Positions 12,780 through 23,189 of a stretch of DNA of 64,000 nt are shown piece after piece. Source of the DNA: Sipunculus nudus. Taxonomy: Eukaryota; Annelida; Sipuncula; Golfingiida; Sipunculidae. The position numbers were made by a program, and so were the translations under genes. Within the stretch, counting starts at the first letter, position 1; each line of letters begins with the position of its first letter. Where the stretch lies: the NCBI GenBank assembly GCA_026874595.1, contig CM049316.1:15565839-15629838 (forward strand), given 5' to 3'. Under the pieces are notes generated by a model, which saw nothing but the letters and a program-made list of their open reading frames with translations, did no database searches and was not told the origin of the DNA.

Positions 12780-13375
12780 TTCTATTATAAGCTCTGTGAC
12801 CTTGAAAAGTAGGTCAAGGTCACCCATCTTCGAACATGAACGAGATTTTTGTCGATATACATCTTCACCAAAGAAATAAAATTCCTATTGTGAATCCTTT
12901 TAGAGATATCCTGCTCACAAGGCCAAAGTTGAAAAATCCAAGAAAAATTCAATAAAAAATCAGAAATTGCAGGTGGTGCCCCCAAACTTGTGCAGCAGTT
13001 ACAGACCATCAGTCCCTACGATCATAGTAAGTATTGTGAAAATCCATTTAATGGTTCCTGAGAAATAAGCTTCTAAATGTTTTTTCTATAATCAGCTCTA
13101 AAACGTAGAAAAATAGGTCAAGGTCACCCATCTTCGAACTTGACCGAGATTTTGTCAATATACATCTTCACCGAAAAAATAAAATTCTTACGGTGAATCC
13201 TTTTCGAGATATCCCGCTCACAAGCCCAAAGTTGAAAAATCCGATAAAAATTCATTAAAAATCAGAAATTGTAGTTAACGGACGCCGGACGGACGGACGG
13301 ACGGACGGACGGACGGACAGCTTGGGTGACGACAATAGCCCATCAGCCTAAGGGCTGAGGGCTAAAAAATTGAGC
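12780..13375. repeat. Two-unit TGACC-rich repeat with (GGAC)n tail and hairpin
   Basis: Two copies about 300 bp apart share AAGTAGGTCAAGGTCACCCATCTTCGAAC-like and CAATAAAAA blocks (from about 12,786 and 13,085). After the second copy come about eight GGAC units (13,283-13,318) and a hairpin TAGCCCatCAGCC...GGCTGagGGCTA at about 13,338-13,366, then A-rich sequence. AGGTCAAGGTCA is two half-sites with no spacer. The architecture matches the ends at 1,765, 3,960 and 40,870. Confidence 0.7.
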
Positions 13376-13670
13376 AGAAGTACGAAGCACTCAGTGGCTC
13401 GAGGTTGAACGTGCTGACCAGACCAAGACACATATAGTAAAGGACTTCACCATTCCCGCCAGCACGCTGAGTACTACATAGATCAAGAAAGCTGAGAAGA
13501 TCAAGGCGACCTACGCTGACCACAAGCTGCGGAAACTGCTACAGTCGTCAGAGGGCGCGGATGACTGCTTCAGATTCCTGTCGGGAATTGAGAGCTTTGT
13601 TTCTGGAGCGTTCTCGTTTAAAGCAAGGGACTGTTACTGCCTTTTCAGGAAGGTCTGTTGTGTTGGACCG
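13375..13670 (+). pseudogene. Fragment of pogo/CENP-B-type transposase N-terminus
   Basis: Reading across frames gives KYEALSG, then DFTIPASTLST, then EKIKATYADHKLRKLLQSS, then DDCFRFLSGIESF. The IPxSTLST-IKxxEKI pattern is the second helix-turn-helix region (psq type) of pogo, Tigger and CENP-B proteins, which binds the terminal repeats. At least one in-frame stop (TAG between T and I/K) and an upstream frameshift break it. The catalytic DDE region is absent. It fits the pogo-like end at 12,016. Confidence 0.55.
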
Positions 13671-13959
13671 AAACTAATCTGAACCATATGATGAGTTGTG
13701 TGCTTTAAATACATTTATGTGCTCTTATATAACTTTTTTGATTTACTTAATCATATTTTGGTGGTGCTTTTTTATTATTTATAAATAATTTTATATATAA
13801 TTTGTGTTGTTCTTTCAGTAAAAAAATGTGATAACTAAATAATATATGAACCCTATACATGTGAAGTATTTATCGATAGTAATCACGGCTAAAGATGGTT
13901 GAATATAATAAACATCGGTTGTCTCGAACTCCGCTCGAATTCTCCAGTCCCTCCGACTT

Positions 13960-13962
<3 letters not shown>

Positions 13963-14019
<57 letters not shown>

Positions 14020-14054
14020 ATATATATATATAGATATATATATATAGATATATC
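13963..14054. repeat. (TA)n microsatellite with TAGA interruptions
   Basis: About 90 bp of TA units, interrupted near the end by TATCTA/TAGATA. The open frame crossing it (mostly Tyr-Ile) is an artefact. Confidence 0.9.
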
Positions 14055-14092
14055 TGCAGATTTTCTGCAAGCAACAACTACTAGAGTGCTCT

Positions 14093-14167
14093 AATTATAC
14101 AAAATGAAGACGAATCAAGCATTTTCAGACATTTTAAATACTTGATTCGTCTTCATTTTGTATAATT
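14093..14167. repeat. Perfect 27-bp inverted repeat with 21-nt loop
   Basis: Arms 14093-14119 and 14141-14167 are exact reverse complements (the first begins AATTATACAAAATG). The loop is 14120-14140. It is flanked by TA runs on both sides. It could be a small palindromic element or a transcribed hairpin; the sequence alone does not say which. Confidence 0.85.
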
Positions 14168-14179
14168 ATAAATGTATAT

Positions 14180-15225
14180 ATCATATACATATATATATAT
14201 ATATATTAGATAAAGATAATGAGTGACGCCTTTTAGATAGACTAACTTGGCTATTAACACAGGAGCTTTCGAAACACACACGCTTCTTTGTCAGGTGGTA
14301 ATCACCTACATTACCTGTTTCATCACCTGTTTTATCTTGACCTGAGCGGTTTGATTGATCCTTTATTTCCTCCCTTTTTACAAAGAAAGTACAATCATTA
14401 AGGAAGCTAATCAAATAACACAGATAACTATCGCGGGATTAAATAAAACAATAAAGGTGATGATAAGCTGCATCTATAGTATATATGCCGTGAAATCTTC
14501 TATATAACGTTTCAATATTACCCATAAGTTTAGCTGAAGACAGCCTAGCCTACTTCCTTTATATAGAAAGGCAATATAACCATATAGTTTCATAACAACA
14601 TAGTAGCTCTGATTAAATGCTGTACAGAGTGAGCAATTATCAGTATATAAAATCAATGTATGCAATTAAGGTCTTCAAAAAGACTAAACTGATATCCAAA
14701 ACAAACATCATAGCTGTAGACACATTAGGGCGATCGCATAAATTTCTCATAACTGATTGCCTTCATAATAAAGATATGGGCAACATTTTGAAAGGTGACA
14801 TAAAGTATCATACTGAAGAGTATTGCAAAAATTGCATAAAAGACTCATCATTATTAACTAGACACACTAACAATACCATATCACAAATCTTATTTTTCTA
14901 TATTGTGCACAAGACCTAATTACTTCAATCAGAATATAAGTATTTCTACCAAATTCAGAATGAATTAAAAAAACCACTACCGAAACACTAAGATGCCACA
15001 TATTTTACTCATATTTGAAGATTGCATTGGATACCACCTTTTCGCATTCAATCTTATTGGGGGAATATCCTCGGTTTTTTTATACTTTATGAATTAATTC
15101 ACTAGGCCATACTTATTTAACACATTCACAATATCGAGTATGGACCCTTTTTGTATAATACACCCTTCTAGTTTCCATTAATATGATCTTATAGTAGATA
15201 GTTTCTTAGAAATACACACTGTTAT
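14180..15225. other. Unannotated AT-rich DNA
   Basis: Contains a short TA run at about 14,187-14,207. Two open frames of about 77 codons (minus, 14,181-14,414) and 100 codons (plus, 14,617-14,919) exist but carry no motif I recognise and have no splice partners, so I do not call them genes. Confidence 0.45.
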
Positions 15226-15229
15226 AAAT

Positions 15230-15612
15230 TGACTGTAATTTTACACAACAATGTTATGGCAGCACGGGTGCCAGTATAATGGTTTGTAAAATTACAGTTG
15301 CATGTTATTTGCAATGTTGTGTCATTGTGTATGCATTGTTGGTAAATTAATGTGCAATGTTGTGTAATATAACTCGCAATGTTGTGTAATATAAATCGCA
15401 ATGTTGTGTAAATTATTGTGCAATGTTGTGTATTCTATATGCATTGTTGTGCAAATTAATGTACTATGTTGTGTAATTTAATATGCATTGTTGCGTAAAT
15501 TAGTGTGAAATGTTGGGTAATTTTATATACATTGTTGTGTAGTTTAACATACAATGATTTATAATTTTAAATGCATTGTTTTGTAATTTTACTTACAGTG
15601 TTGTATTCATTC
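15230..15612. repeat. Hairpin plus degenerate CAATGTTGTGTAA minisatellite
   Basis: A 13-bp inverted pair CTGTAATTTTACA (about 15,232-15,244) and TGTAAAATTACAG (about 15,286-15,298) encloses TGGCA...TGCCA. It is followed by about ten degenerate units of roughly 29-31 bp built on GCAATGTTGTGTAA with TTAATATGCATTGTTGTG variants, to about 15,612. GAAATTACAG reappears at about 15,640. No coding content. Confidence 0.65.
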
Positions 15613-16753
15613 ATGAAAAATAATTTTACACATCAGTAATGTGAAATTACAGATAATATACTGTATTTCAACAAGAATGTTTGAATGTTGACAGGGAGGG
15701 TCACTCAGAGACTATTACTGTGATCTTCCATTAAATGGCAAATATTTTCATGTTGATGCTGTAAAGCTGTGAAGCTGCGGGGAAAGTTGATTAAGCGTGA
15801 AACAAGAAAAAAAATGTGTAAAATAAAAACAATTTATTTCAGCTTAGACATTTTCATTCAATCAATTTTCAATTATATACAAATGATTTATTCCATTATT
15901 GCGAACGATGGTTGTGTGGTTACACTTTGTTAAATATAGTCAGGCTTTAAACCTTCCAGAAAATGTTGGAACATGTCAAAGCAATTTAACCCATGACTTA
16001 GTATGAACATAATTTAAACTAATTCAAATTCTGGATCCCGTATAAAATATTTCAGTTTACTTTTCGATTTATCAGCTGAAAAACATAATATGTCCATTAA
16101 ACCAGTAAAAGGAAATTAGTATATACTTGTATGCAACATACATAATTTCAGTTTACAGAATTTATCAGATTAATTTCATACAGGTCAGCACAATGTGGGC
16201 TCAGCATAATGTTGTTTGGAAAAAAACTTAGGCTATATTTATTAATCATGATAATGTAACTTGAATCTGGTCCCGTTTTTACGGACTCTGTAATTTAACC
16301 AAATTCGTGCCACCGTGCCACTAAATACTTGTAATAAGAGCTAACAACATCGATGAAAGGACTTTAGTTCACACATAATCGTTCATCCAAACGTTCGGTT
16401 ATCCCAACAAAGCCCGTGCACCCCTCCCCGAGATGTTCGGTCAATCCTTGAACCTTTTTTTATTGCAGAAAACTAAAAGATATATATTATATATAATAAC
16501 TAGAGCAGAAATAGCTGAGCAAAGAGTTCATACTGTAAACAATACTGACTTGTCATATTACCAGCCGGACATGAGACAATTCTTGCTCAAATGTCTCACA
16601 TTTTGAGTTATTCAGTCACATATTAAATAAGATTTCAATATCAAAATGTCACTTATCAAAATAAAAAGGCCTGGCAGATATATGCTGAGTCCAGGGAGAT
16701 CCTTCTGGGTCCATTTAAACTTGCCGTAAAATTTTGAACTCTTTCAAATGGTT
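15613..16753. other. Unannotated intergenic DNA
   Basis: No gene or known element recognised. It lies downstream of the three-exon minus-strand gene at 16,754 and so may include its 3' untranslated sequence, but I see no clear polyadenylation context. Confidence 0.45.
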
Positions 16754-17162
16754 CTATACTTGCTGCACCTTTTTGTTCATAGCAGGAATACGTGTTTTCG
16801 TCCCTTTTTCAATCTTGCTTACTCTTCCAGGATTTATCCCCGCAAACAGCCTGAAAATATATGTTTAAATAATTATACATATCAAGAGTATCAACGTGGT
16901 AAAAAACCTGGCGTCAGTGACACCACTTTGTCCCCAGCTTGTCCAGAGTATAAATCAGATATGACCGACAGGAAAGAGCCAGAATGTTTATATACTGGTA
17001 TCCTCCAGCTCCAGTGAGGGCAAATATGTGAACCAAAGCCATATATATAACAGACCTTTCCATCTGTGGATTCAATTATTTCAATACCTTTACCTAAGGG
17101 GCAATAGTATTAATGATTTTACAAGATGAGACATTCATGTAAATTTTAAATACTGAAGGTTT

Positions 17163-17224
<62 letters not shown>

Positions 17225-18179
17225 ATCTTTTTAGATAAAATATTTACACCAACACCTACCAGGAATCCAACCCACACCTGCTAAGCATGCAGACCTAATT
17301 ACCTAACGACAGATGCATACATACTGCAGATCACATTCAAGACTGTATCAGCATTTCCCATCTTATGAATTTGTGTTTGAGTATATTTCATGAGAATTAT
17401 AAAAGTATTAGTTGGAATACATAAATAATAAAGTGGTTTACCTTTGCATGAACTCCAACAAGGCTCCAATCTTTTAGGGTATGCCAAGTTAAAACAGTAG
17501 TAAGCAGCAAACATCACCGCCACGGCCGTCCTGAAGTCCTCTTTAACAGCCAGGAGGGGTCCCTCTCCCACAATAAAGCAGTTTTCACTGAAGGGATGGT
17601 CTCCTGCAAAAAAAAAACAAAAACAAAAAAAAAAAAACAAAAAAAAAACAAAAAAAGAATAAAATTTAAAGTGAGAGTTACATTGAAACTAACTAACCTG
17701 ACTCTGAAACTGAACTGTAAAATGTATTCTGTCTATATTACATCTCAATGAACCAAATTGTCCTTTAACACAGTCTGACATTAAATTTTACTTTTTTTTC
17801 TAAATACCTTTATAAAATAAAAATATCTACTGGTAGTGGTAATGAAATGGTCATTTGAACATAAAATAAGTCAAAGGGTACATTTTGTTGCTAAATTAAA
17901 GGGCCTGACGCATTGGTATATTAATACAGGCAATGTTATTAAAACCATTCAGTAAAAGAACTATTTAATATACTCAGGAAAACAGGAGGGAAGTCTTGTT
18001 TTAGCTAGTTGGGCCTAACGATGCGTATATCGTGAAGTAAATGATCATTAAACATAAACGATACTGATCTACATGTGACTATTTTCTTTCTTATAACAAT
18101 TAGACATACCTGCGTACATGTCAGACACTATTGTAATAAGATTAGGAAAGTGTTTTACCATGAATTCTGCCAATTTAGC
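16754..18179 (-). pseudogene. Uncharacterised three-exon gene, frame broken in exon 2
   Basis: Three minus-strand exons join in phase: 18110-18179 (KLAEFMVKHFPNLITIVSDMYA, donor GTATGT), 17442-17603 (GDHPFSENCFIVGEG ... AVAVMFAAYYCFNLAYPKRLE, T-rich acceptor of about 50 bases, donor GTAAAC) and 16754-16850 (LFAGINPGRVSKIEKG ... to a TAG stop). Exon 2 ends in a phase that fits exon 3 only if one base is missing near LAYPKRLE, about 17,460, so the copy carries a one-base frameshift or an assembly error. The pattern 'xAxxFAxYYxFNxxYPxxLxxxLEFMQR + INPxxxxK' matches, from memory, an uncharacterised family common in fish and marine invertebrates and often linked to transposons. Function unknown. 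Its 5' part is separated from upstream DNA by the gypsy insertion ending at 18,286, so the true start is not visible. Confidence 0.5.
17166..17221. repeat. (TA)n microsatellite
   Basis: About 28 TA units within the second intron of the minus-strand gene at 16,754-18,179. Confidence 0.9.
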
Positions 18180-18285
18180 CTGAGTCAAACACGTTGTTAG
18201 CTAGAGCTGCTGTTTCCTCTGTCTGACGCCTGTGTCTCTTGGAACCTTTGGCTGTAGATGTAGTTATATAAAACAGCAGACGCAT

Positions 18286-19154
18286 TGTAGAGATGCACAC
18301 TCAAGGAACACACACACAGACAACTCCAGTTAGAGTGAAGCCGTGTTTAATTTATTCCAAGTAATGACAACTTTATACTACAAGAGTGATAAACCCAAGA
18401 GAACTGGCTTGCGCTCAGTTCGGCTCTCGGTCCTACTCTGCCGCCCGGTCGTGATTTTTCGTCTAACTAGAATCTAACAATATATTTGAACCAATCAAAC
18501 CTTAGACCAAGGATACATGAATAAACATCAGAACAATTATAATCAATTATCAATCCAACAAGTAATCTAGGAGGTGCCACCCCTGCGGGCCGTGTCACTT
18601 ACGTGGTTCAATTAACATCACAAGGAAGTGCCAGGCGGCCCGGCGGGGGGAACTCACACATTTAGGAAACTGTCAACGTAATTGCGTAATCCGGATGCCA
18701 GTACATGGCAGATTGAATGAATTGCTCATTGAGGCTTATAATTAAACATACACAGAGTCCCGACTAAGCTTTGGCAGCTGTACATACAATTGTTCAATAA
18801 CAATACAAATTTAAGCTTTTAGTAATCCATGGCTATATACATTTAAACACAATTGGTTTTACATTTTAGGGAACCGAGCGGCATTCATTGCTTCTAGGGG
18901 AATACGCAAAATTACTGCCCATATCTATTCTACTTGATATACATATAGGAGATGCTAACATAAATATAAATGATATCAGAATGTTCATGAATATACGAAA
19001 TAATGTTATTACAATAATTACTGGATACATAGCAAATACAATCTTCAATGAATATTCTTATTTATGATATTGTGTATATCATTACAAATTACATACATCG
19101 AATACAATTATTAATATATGATACATTTGAATATTCTCCTTAGGGAATATTACA
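18286..19154 (-). repeat. 3' LTR of the gypsy element
   Basis: 869 bp, matching 24265-25133 except about two positions (near 18,348 and 18,844). On its inner side lies a purine-rich tract in element orientation. Confidence 0.93.
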
Positions 19155-19172
19155 TATCTCCCCCCCCCAATA
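19155..19172 (-). promoter_or_regulatory. Polypurine tract of the gypsy element
   Basis: Plus-strand TATCTCCCCCCCCCAAT, i.e. an A/G-rich tract with nine G in element orientation, directly abuts the 3' LTR: the usual plus-strand primer for cDNA synthesis. Confidence 0.8.
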
Positions 19173-19222
19173 AAAAAAAAAAAATGGAAAGCTGGTGAAA
19201 CCAGTACTGACATTTTTTTTTT

Positions 19223-19597
19223 TCAATGATGTTTGCTGACTGGCAGGGGATCAAGGTTGATTGGTGGGGATGGGAGCCCATTGACTCGGTGGGGTGACTC
19301 GGCTTTCAGTCCATATAAAGAACTTGTATCTTTTGCGGTTATACCTTGTGGAAGTGGATTAATGGAGATACCCGGCGTGGCCATCGATGCGACTGGGGCG
19401 CGTAAACATATAATTAAGCACAACAGTGAACAAGGTACAAGTAGTTGGCGCATCTTGCTAGCAAGGTGTTGGTTTCCGCTTCTTCCGAGGTCGAAGTCTG
19501 TTAAACCACCGAGATGTGAGCTCCGAATGACCGTCGGGTGATGGCGAGCGATGGCGTTTTGTGGTGGCTGGCTCTGATTGGTCCATTGGTTGCCCAT
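19223..19597 (-). CDS. Small ORF with signal-peptide-like segment at the env position
   Basis: 124 codons between integrase and polypurine tract. From an internal Met it reads MRQLLVPCSLLCLIICL, a plausible signal peptide, then a hydrophilic tail to a stop close to the polypurine tract. This is where env-like genes sit in some gypsy elements, but there is no transmembrane anchor or fusion-protein motif, so at most it is the 5' remnant of such a gene. Confidence 0.3.
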   Translation of the reverse strand: MGNQWTNQSQPPQNAIARHHPTVIRSSHLGGLTDFDLGRSGNQHLASKMRQLLVPCSLLCLIICLRAPVASMATPGISINPLPQGITAKDTSSLYGLKAESPHRVNGLPSPPINLDPLPVSKHH

Positions 19598-19952
19598 CTG
19601 GGGTCACAGAGTCATCAGTCATGTCAGGGTTCACTGATTGGTTGTTCAAGCAGGGGTCAGTAGCTGGAGTGGGCTCATTAGTAAATGGGGTGGGGTCAGT
19701 AGCTGGGATGGGCTCATTTGGAGATGGGGGTGGTAGGTCAGGGTCGGACTCGTCTATTATGTCGTAGTCTTGTAGGTTGAGGTTACTCGTGTTAGTATTG
19801 GTTTGACATAGGTTAGACGAGGTGGCGTGTGGGGCGGAGTCAGTTTTTTTCTGTTGGGTTGGAGAGATTATCGTTGACAGTGGGGTGATCCCATGCAGGC
19901 CGGCGGCGCGTTCGATTTCGTTTTGGACGGGGAGGGAGTTCGTCCCAGACAA
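19458..19952 (-). CDS. Proline/aspartate-rich ORF overlapping the integrase end
   Basis: 164 codons, starting inside the integrase frame and overlapping it by about 113 bases in another frame. It is rich in Pro, Thr, Asp and Asn, with a repeated PTPxTNEPTPATDP-type segment and a basic C-terminus (RLRPRKKRKP). No domain recognised. It may be an accessory frame of the element or a pol extension reached by frameshifting. Low complexity makes chance retention possible. Confidence 0.35.
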   Translation of the reverse strand: MSGTNSLPVQNEIERAAGLHGITPLSTIISPTQQKKTDSAPHATSSNLCQTNTNTSNLNLQDYDIIDESDPDLPPPSPNEPIPATDPTPFTNEPTPATDPCLNNQSVNPDMTDDSVTPDGQPMDQSEPATTKRHRSPSPDGHSELTSRWFNRLRPRKKRKPTPC

Positions 19953-21642
19953 TTGAAGGATCCACTATTTTGACCTGGTCCCTATGTAAACGTTTTAATT
20001 CACCTGTCACTTGAATTCTCAGGTGACATGTTAAACCCGCAACCCGTGTAACGATCGATTGGGGGTCCCATTTCGATGTAAATGTAAGGGGTTCTTGGGC
20101 ACGGATGACGACTGTATCCCCTACCTTAACTTCTCCTGCATTTGCTCTGCGATCAATATTTTGGCGATTAGTCTCTCGGGCGACGAGGGAATTATTGTGA
20201 GCGTGGAGGTAGGCTTGTGCGGTATCATCCAACCGATTGCCAAACGGCGTGTCGATGGATGTGGATTGGAGCAAACGCGTGAGGGGAACCCTAGGGTGAC
20301 GACCGTAAAGCATGAAGAACGGAGAATAGCCAGTGACGGCGCTTATGCTTATTCTGTGGGCTGCTAGTGTGTCGGGGATGTGTTGTTCCCAATTTGACGG
20401 CTTGTTACCTATCAATTTTGTTAACGTCTCCTTAAATGTACGGTTAAATCTCTCTATTTTGCCATTAGACTTGGGATGGAATGGGGTGGTCTTACGATGC
20501 TCAACGCCAAGCTGTTTTAGGTAGTCTGTGAAAGCTTTGGCTGTGAATTCCCCGCCATTATCAGTCAAGACTACTTCTGGTACACCATGAGTCGGGACAA
20601 ACTGGTGGGCAAACTTGATCCAAACAGATTCGTTCGTTTTGTCAGGAGTCGCATAGGCCTCAGCCCAGCCAGTTTTGTGACAGATCATTGTTAGTATATA
20701 TTTATTATTATGAACTGACGGAACGAATGGGCCGATGAGATCCATACTAACTAGCTGCATTGGGGAAGCTGGTACTGGCATGTCTCCCATAACAGTGTGA
20801 TCATGCCTTTTACTGTTGGTAATACAGACCGGGCATCGGCTGAGACGTTCTCGGATTTGCCTGCGCATATTAGGCCATATATAAGCTTCTCTAACACGGT
20901 TTAGTGTCTTAAGAGCGGCCATATGTCCGATTTCCTTATGAGCTCTATCAATGACTTGGTTAGTGTACTGAGCTGGGAGCACTAGGCGTGGGTAGGCAGG
21001 GGCCGCGTCATAAGGACGGCGTGTACTATATAGAATATTGTCAATGACAATATAATCGGAATCATCAGCAGTTTCCGCGTCTTGGAACAAGTGCTGGTAT
21101 TCAGCACGCTGCTGCAGACCGACGTTTTGCCATTCTATACCATCAAGAAGCCAGGGGAGTTGCTGAAAAGCAATTGATTCCGGATAAGCCGCCGGGTCCA
21201 CCCAATCGTGGTCTACATCAATGATCCCGATCGGTTCATATGCGGGGGGCGGGACCCTGGACAACATATCCGCGCAGACATTATTCCGGCCCTGATGATA
21301 TTGGATCCGGGCGTCATACTCCGAAAGGATAATGGCCCAGCGTTGGAGTTTGTTATTCAATTGTTTCTTGCTGAATAAAGAAAGGAGGGGTTTGTGATCT
21401 GTGAGGATGGTTACCGAACTACCAAAAAGATAGGGTCGGAGTTTGTTGAGGGAATAAATAATCGCGTACGCTTCCCGTTCGATTGTAGCCCATCTTTTTT
21501 GGACGTCGGACAACTGATGGGAAACATATTGCACAACACGCTCCTTACCATCTTCATGAAGCTGCGATAGCACAGCGCCAACACAGGTTGCGCTGGCGTC
21601 AGTGTACAGCCGATACGGCAGGTCAGTTCTGGGAAAGGCCAT
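19840..21642 (-). CDS. RNase H-integrase part of gypsy pol (600 codons, open)
   Basis: An open frame of 600 codons. RNase H comes first: YTDAS at about residues 13-17 and TDHKPL near 81. An HHCC zinc-binding module follows (H235, H240, C270, C273). The integrase core has D301 (MDLIGPF), D361 (LTDNGGEF) and E397 (GKIERFN), the complete DDE triad. The C-terminus is basic and proline-rich (PPRPKRNRTRRRP). The frame continues upstream through the stop at 21,706 into the reverse transcriptase, so the Met at 21,642 is not a real start. Integrase would insert the cDNA and make the 4-bp target duplication. Confidence 0.92.
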   Translation of the reverse strand: MAFPRTDLPYRLYTDASATCVGAVLSQLHEDGKERVVQYVSHQLSDVQKRWATIEREAYAIIYSLNKLRPYLFGSSVTILTDHKPLLSLFSKKQLNNKLQRWAIILSEYDARIQYHQGRNNVCADMLSRVPPPAYEPIGIIDVDHDWVDPAAYPESIAFQQLPWLLDGIEWQNVGLQQRAEYQHLFQDAETADDSDYIVIDNILYSTRRPYDAAPAYPRLVLPAQYTNQVIDRAHKEIGHMAALKTLNRVREAYIWPNMRRQIRERLSRCPVCITNSKRHDHTVMGDMPVPASPMQLVSMDLIGPFVPSVHNNKYILTMICHKTGWAEAYATPDKTNESVWIKFAHQFVPTHGVPEVVLTDNGGEFTAKAFTDYLKQLGVEHRKTTPFHPKSNGKIERFNRTFKETLTKLIGNKPSNWEQHIPDTLAAHRISISAVTGYSPFFMLYGRHPRVPLTRLLQSTSIDTPFGNRLDDTAQAYLHAHNNSLVARETNRQNIDRRANAGEVKVGDTVVIRAQEPLTFTSKWDPQSIVTRVAGLTCHLRIQVTGELKRLHRDQVKIVDPSIVWDELPPRPKRNRTRRRPAWDHPTVNDNLSNPTEKN

Positions 21643-21705
21643 GATGGATGGGGATATTAATGCTTGTTTAAGTTTGCCAAAAGCATCTGTATGCTCCTGT
21701 GCCCA

Positions 21706-23000
21706 TTAGAATCGTTGGTTCTTTCTGGTAAGTTTGTTGAGGGTTTCTGCGATATGAGCAAAATTTTGGATGCTATTGCGATAGTAGTTAGCCATTCCCA
21801 TGAATGATCGGACGCCTTTGACAGAAGTAGGAGGCGGGATTTTGAGTATTGCCTCAGTTTTATCCGGGTCTGGCTGGCTACCATTTTGATTTATAACAAA
21901 CCCCAGGACTTTTACTTCACGGCTAGCAAAGCAGCACTTGTTCGGCTTAAGTTTCAAGTTCGCCGCACGGAGACGCTTAAGGACCGCTTCGACGAGAAGT
22001 TTGTGGTTCTCGATGTCCTTGCTGTAAATGATGATATCATCAATATACACTAATACGCATTCCCCTAGTAGGTCTTTAAGTACAGTTTCTAAAACGCGTT
22101 GGAACCCGCTTGGTGCGTTCGCCAAACCGAAGGGAGTGGTTATGAACTCGAACTGGCCACGATGGCACGTGAAAGCAGTTTTCTCCGCATCGGCAGGACG
22201 TAAGGCAAGCTGATGATATCCACTCCGTAAGTCTAAGGTGGAAAAGATTGTGCTGCCGCCTAACTGATCGAGGATATCGTCTATTCTAGGCAGTGGATAC
22301 CGATCCCGTTTTGTAACAGCATTCAATCGCCGATAATCTACGCAAAACCGCGTTGAGCAGTTCGTTTACCGACGAGTGTGATCGGCGCCCCCCAAGGCGA
22401 GGAGGAGGGCCGGATGACCCCTTGAGCGAGCAGTTCGTCGACACATTTCGAAATTTCGATTCTCTTATTGAGAGGTGCCCTGTAAGCCCTTTGATAGATG
22501 GGTGGACCGGTTGTTTCAATACGTATCGGAAGGAGATCGCAAAATCCGTTAGGATCATTTGGGTCAGAAAAGACATCGGCGTATTTACAGATTACACTAT
22601 CCATATCTGTATGTTCACAGGAGGGATACGTTTGATCTAAACCTGCTATACCGTTGCCACTGTTTGTAGACAAGGGCCAATGTTGATTAAACCAAAGCAT
22701 CGAATTGTGGTGAAAATCCAATTTTGCCCGACCTAAAAGTAAGTTATCGGTTCCTAAGATCATTTGGTTGGGCAAATTTTCAACAATAAAGACTTGAATA
22801 TTCCCTACCGCTTCGACAGGTATTTCGGTGGACCCTATTACTGCCAATTGCTGGCCCGTAACTGATTTGAAGGTTGATGTACATTTATTGAGGATAGGTA
22901 TCCTGCCCGACTTGGTACAAATTTGTTGGAAAACGTCGCGCCGCAACAGGCTACGTGAGGCCCCACTGTCAACTAAGCATGAAACAGGGATTTGATGCAG
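21706..23000 (-). pseudogene. Protease and reverse transcriptase part of gypsy pol
   Basis: The aspartic protease is seen at about 22,985-22,930 with the active-site motif CLVDSGASRSLLRR. The reverse transcriptase follows, with [26 protein letters not shown] (motif A) and [12 protein letters not shown] (motif C, both Asp present). A one-base deletion near 22,360 splits the frame between the N-terminal part (to 22,338) and the core (22,326-21,706). A TAA stop at about 21,706 separates the reverse transcriptase from RNase H. Palm catalytic residues are intact. Confidence 0.85.
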
Positions 23001-23189
23001 AATTAACTGGATTTGGGGTCTCGATGTTTGCAGTGTTGCGGCTGTTAGTAGTTTAAATGAGATTGGCCGTTGTGGTAAATGGGGCGGGTGGTCTGGTTAG
23101 GTTGAGGACGGTGAGTGGTATTATATGTGTCATTAGGTCTGTGTGTATTACCTCGTCGTTGTCTCTCCCGTCGCAGGAAACAGTAGGCT

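Larger units (their letters stand above)
12016..13680 (+). mobile_element. pogo/Tigger-like DNA transposon fossil with nested repeat
   Basis: The left end CAGTGAAACCTCGTTGTGTC has the CAGTxxAACCTC start typical of pogo/Tigger terminal repeats. At 13,375-13,670 the plus strand encodes a broken psq-type helix-turn-helix segment (see separate entry). The interior between them (about 12,780-13,375) is occupied by a DR1-type repeat with a GGAC tail. I could not locate the right terminus, so the right boundary is approximate. No intact transposase remains. Confidence 0.5.

Noticed and set aside
13870-14070. 66-codon minus-strand frame rich in Ile-Tyr
   Set aside because: It is the translation of the (TA)n microsatellite.
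14617-14919. 100-codon plus-strand frame
   Set aside because: Unrecognised, AT-driven composition, no splice sites or homologous copy in the window; too weak to call.
19561-22640. Plus-strand frames within the gypsy element
   Set aside because: They overlap the well-supported minus-strand pol frames and have no recognisable domains.
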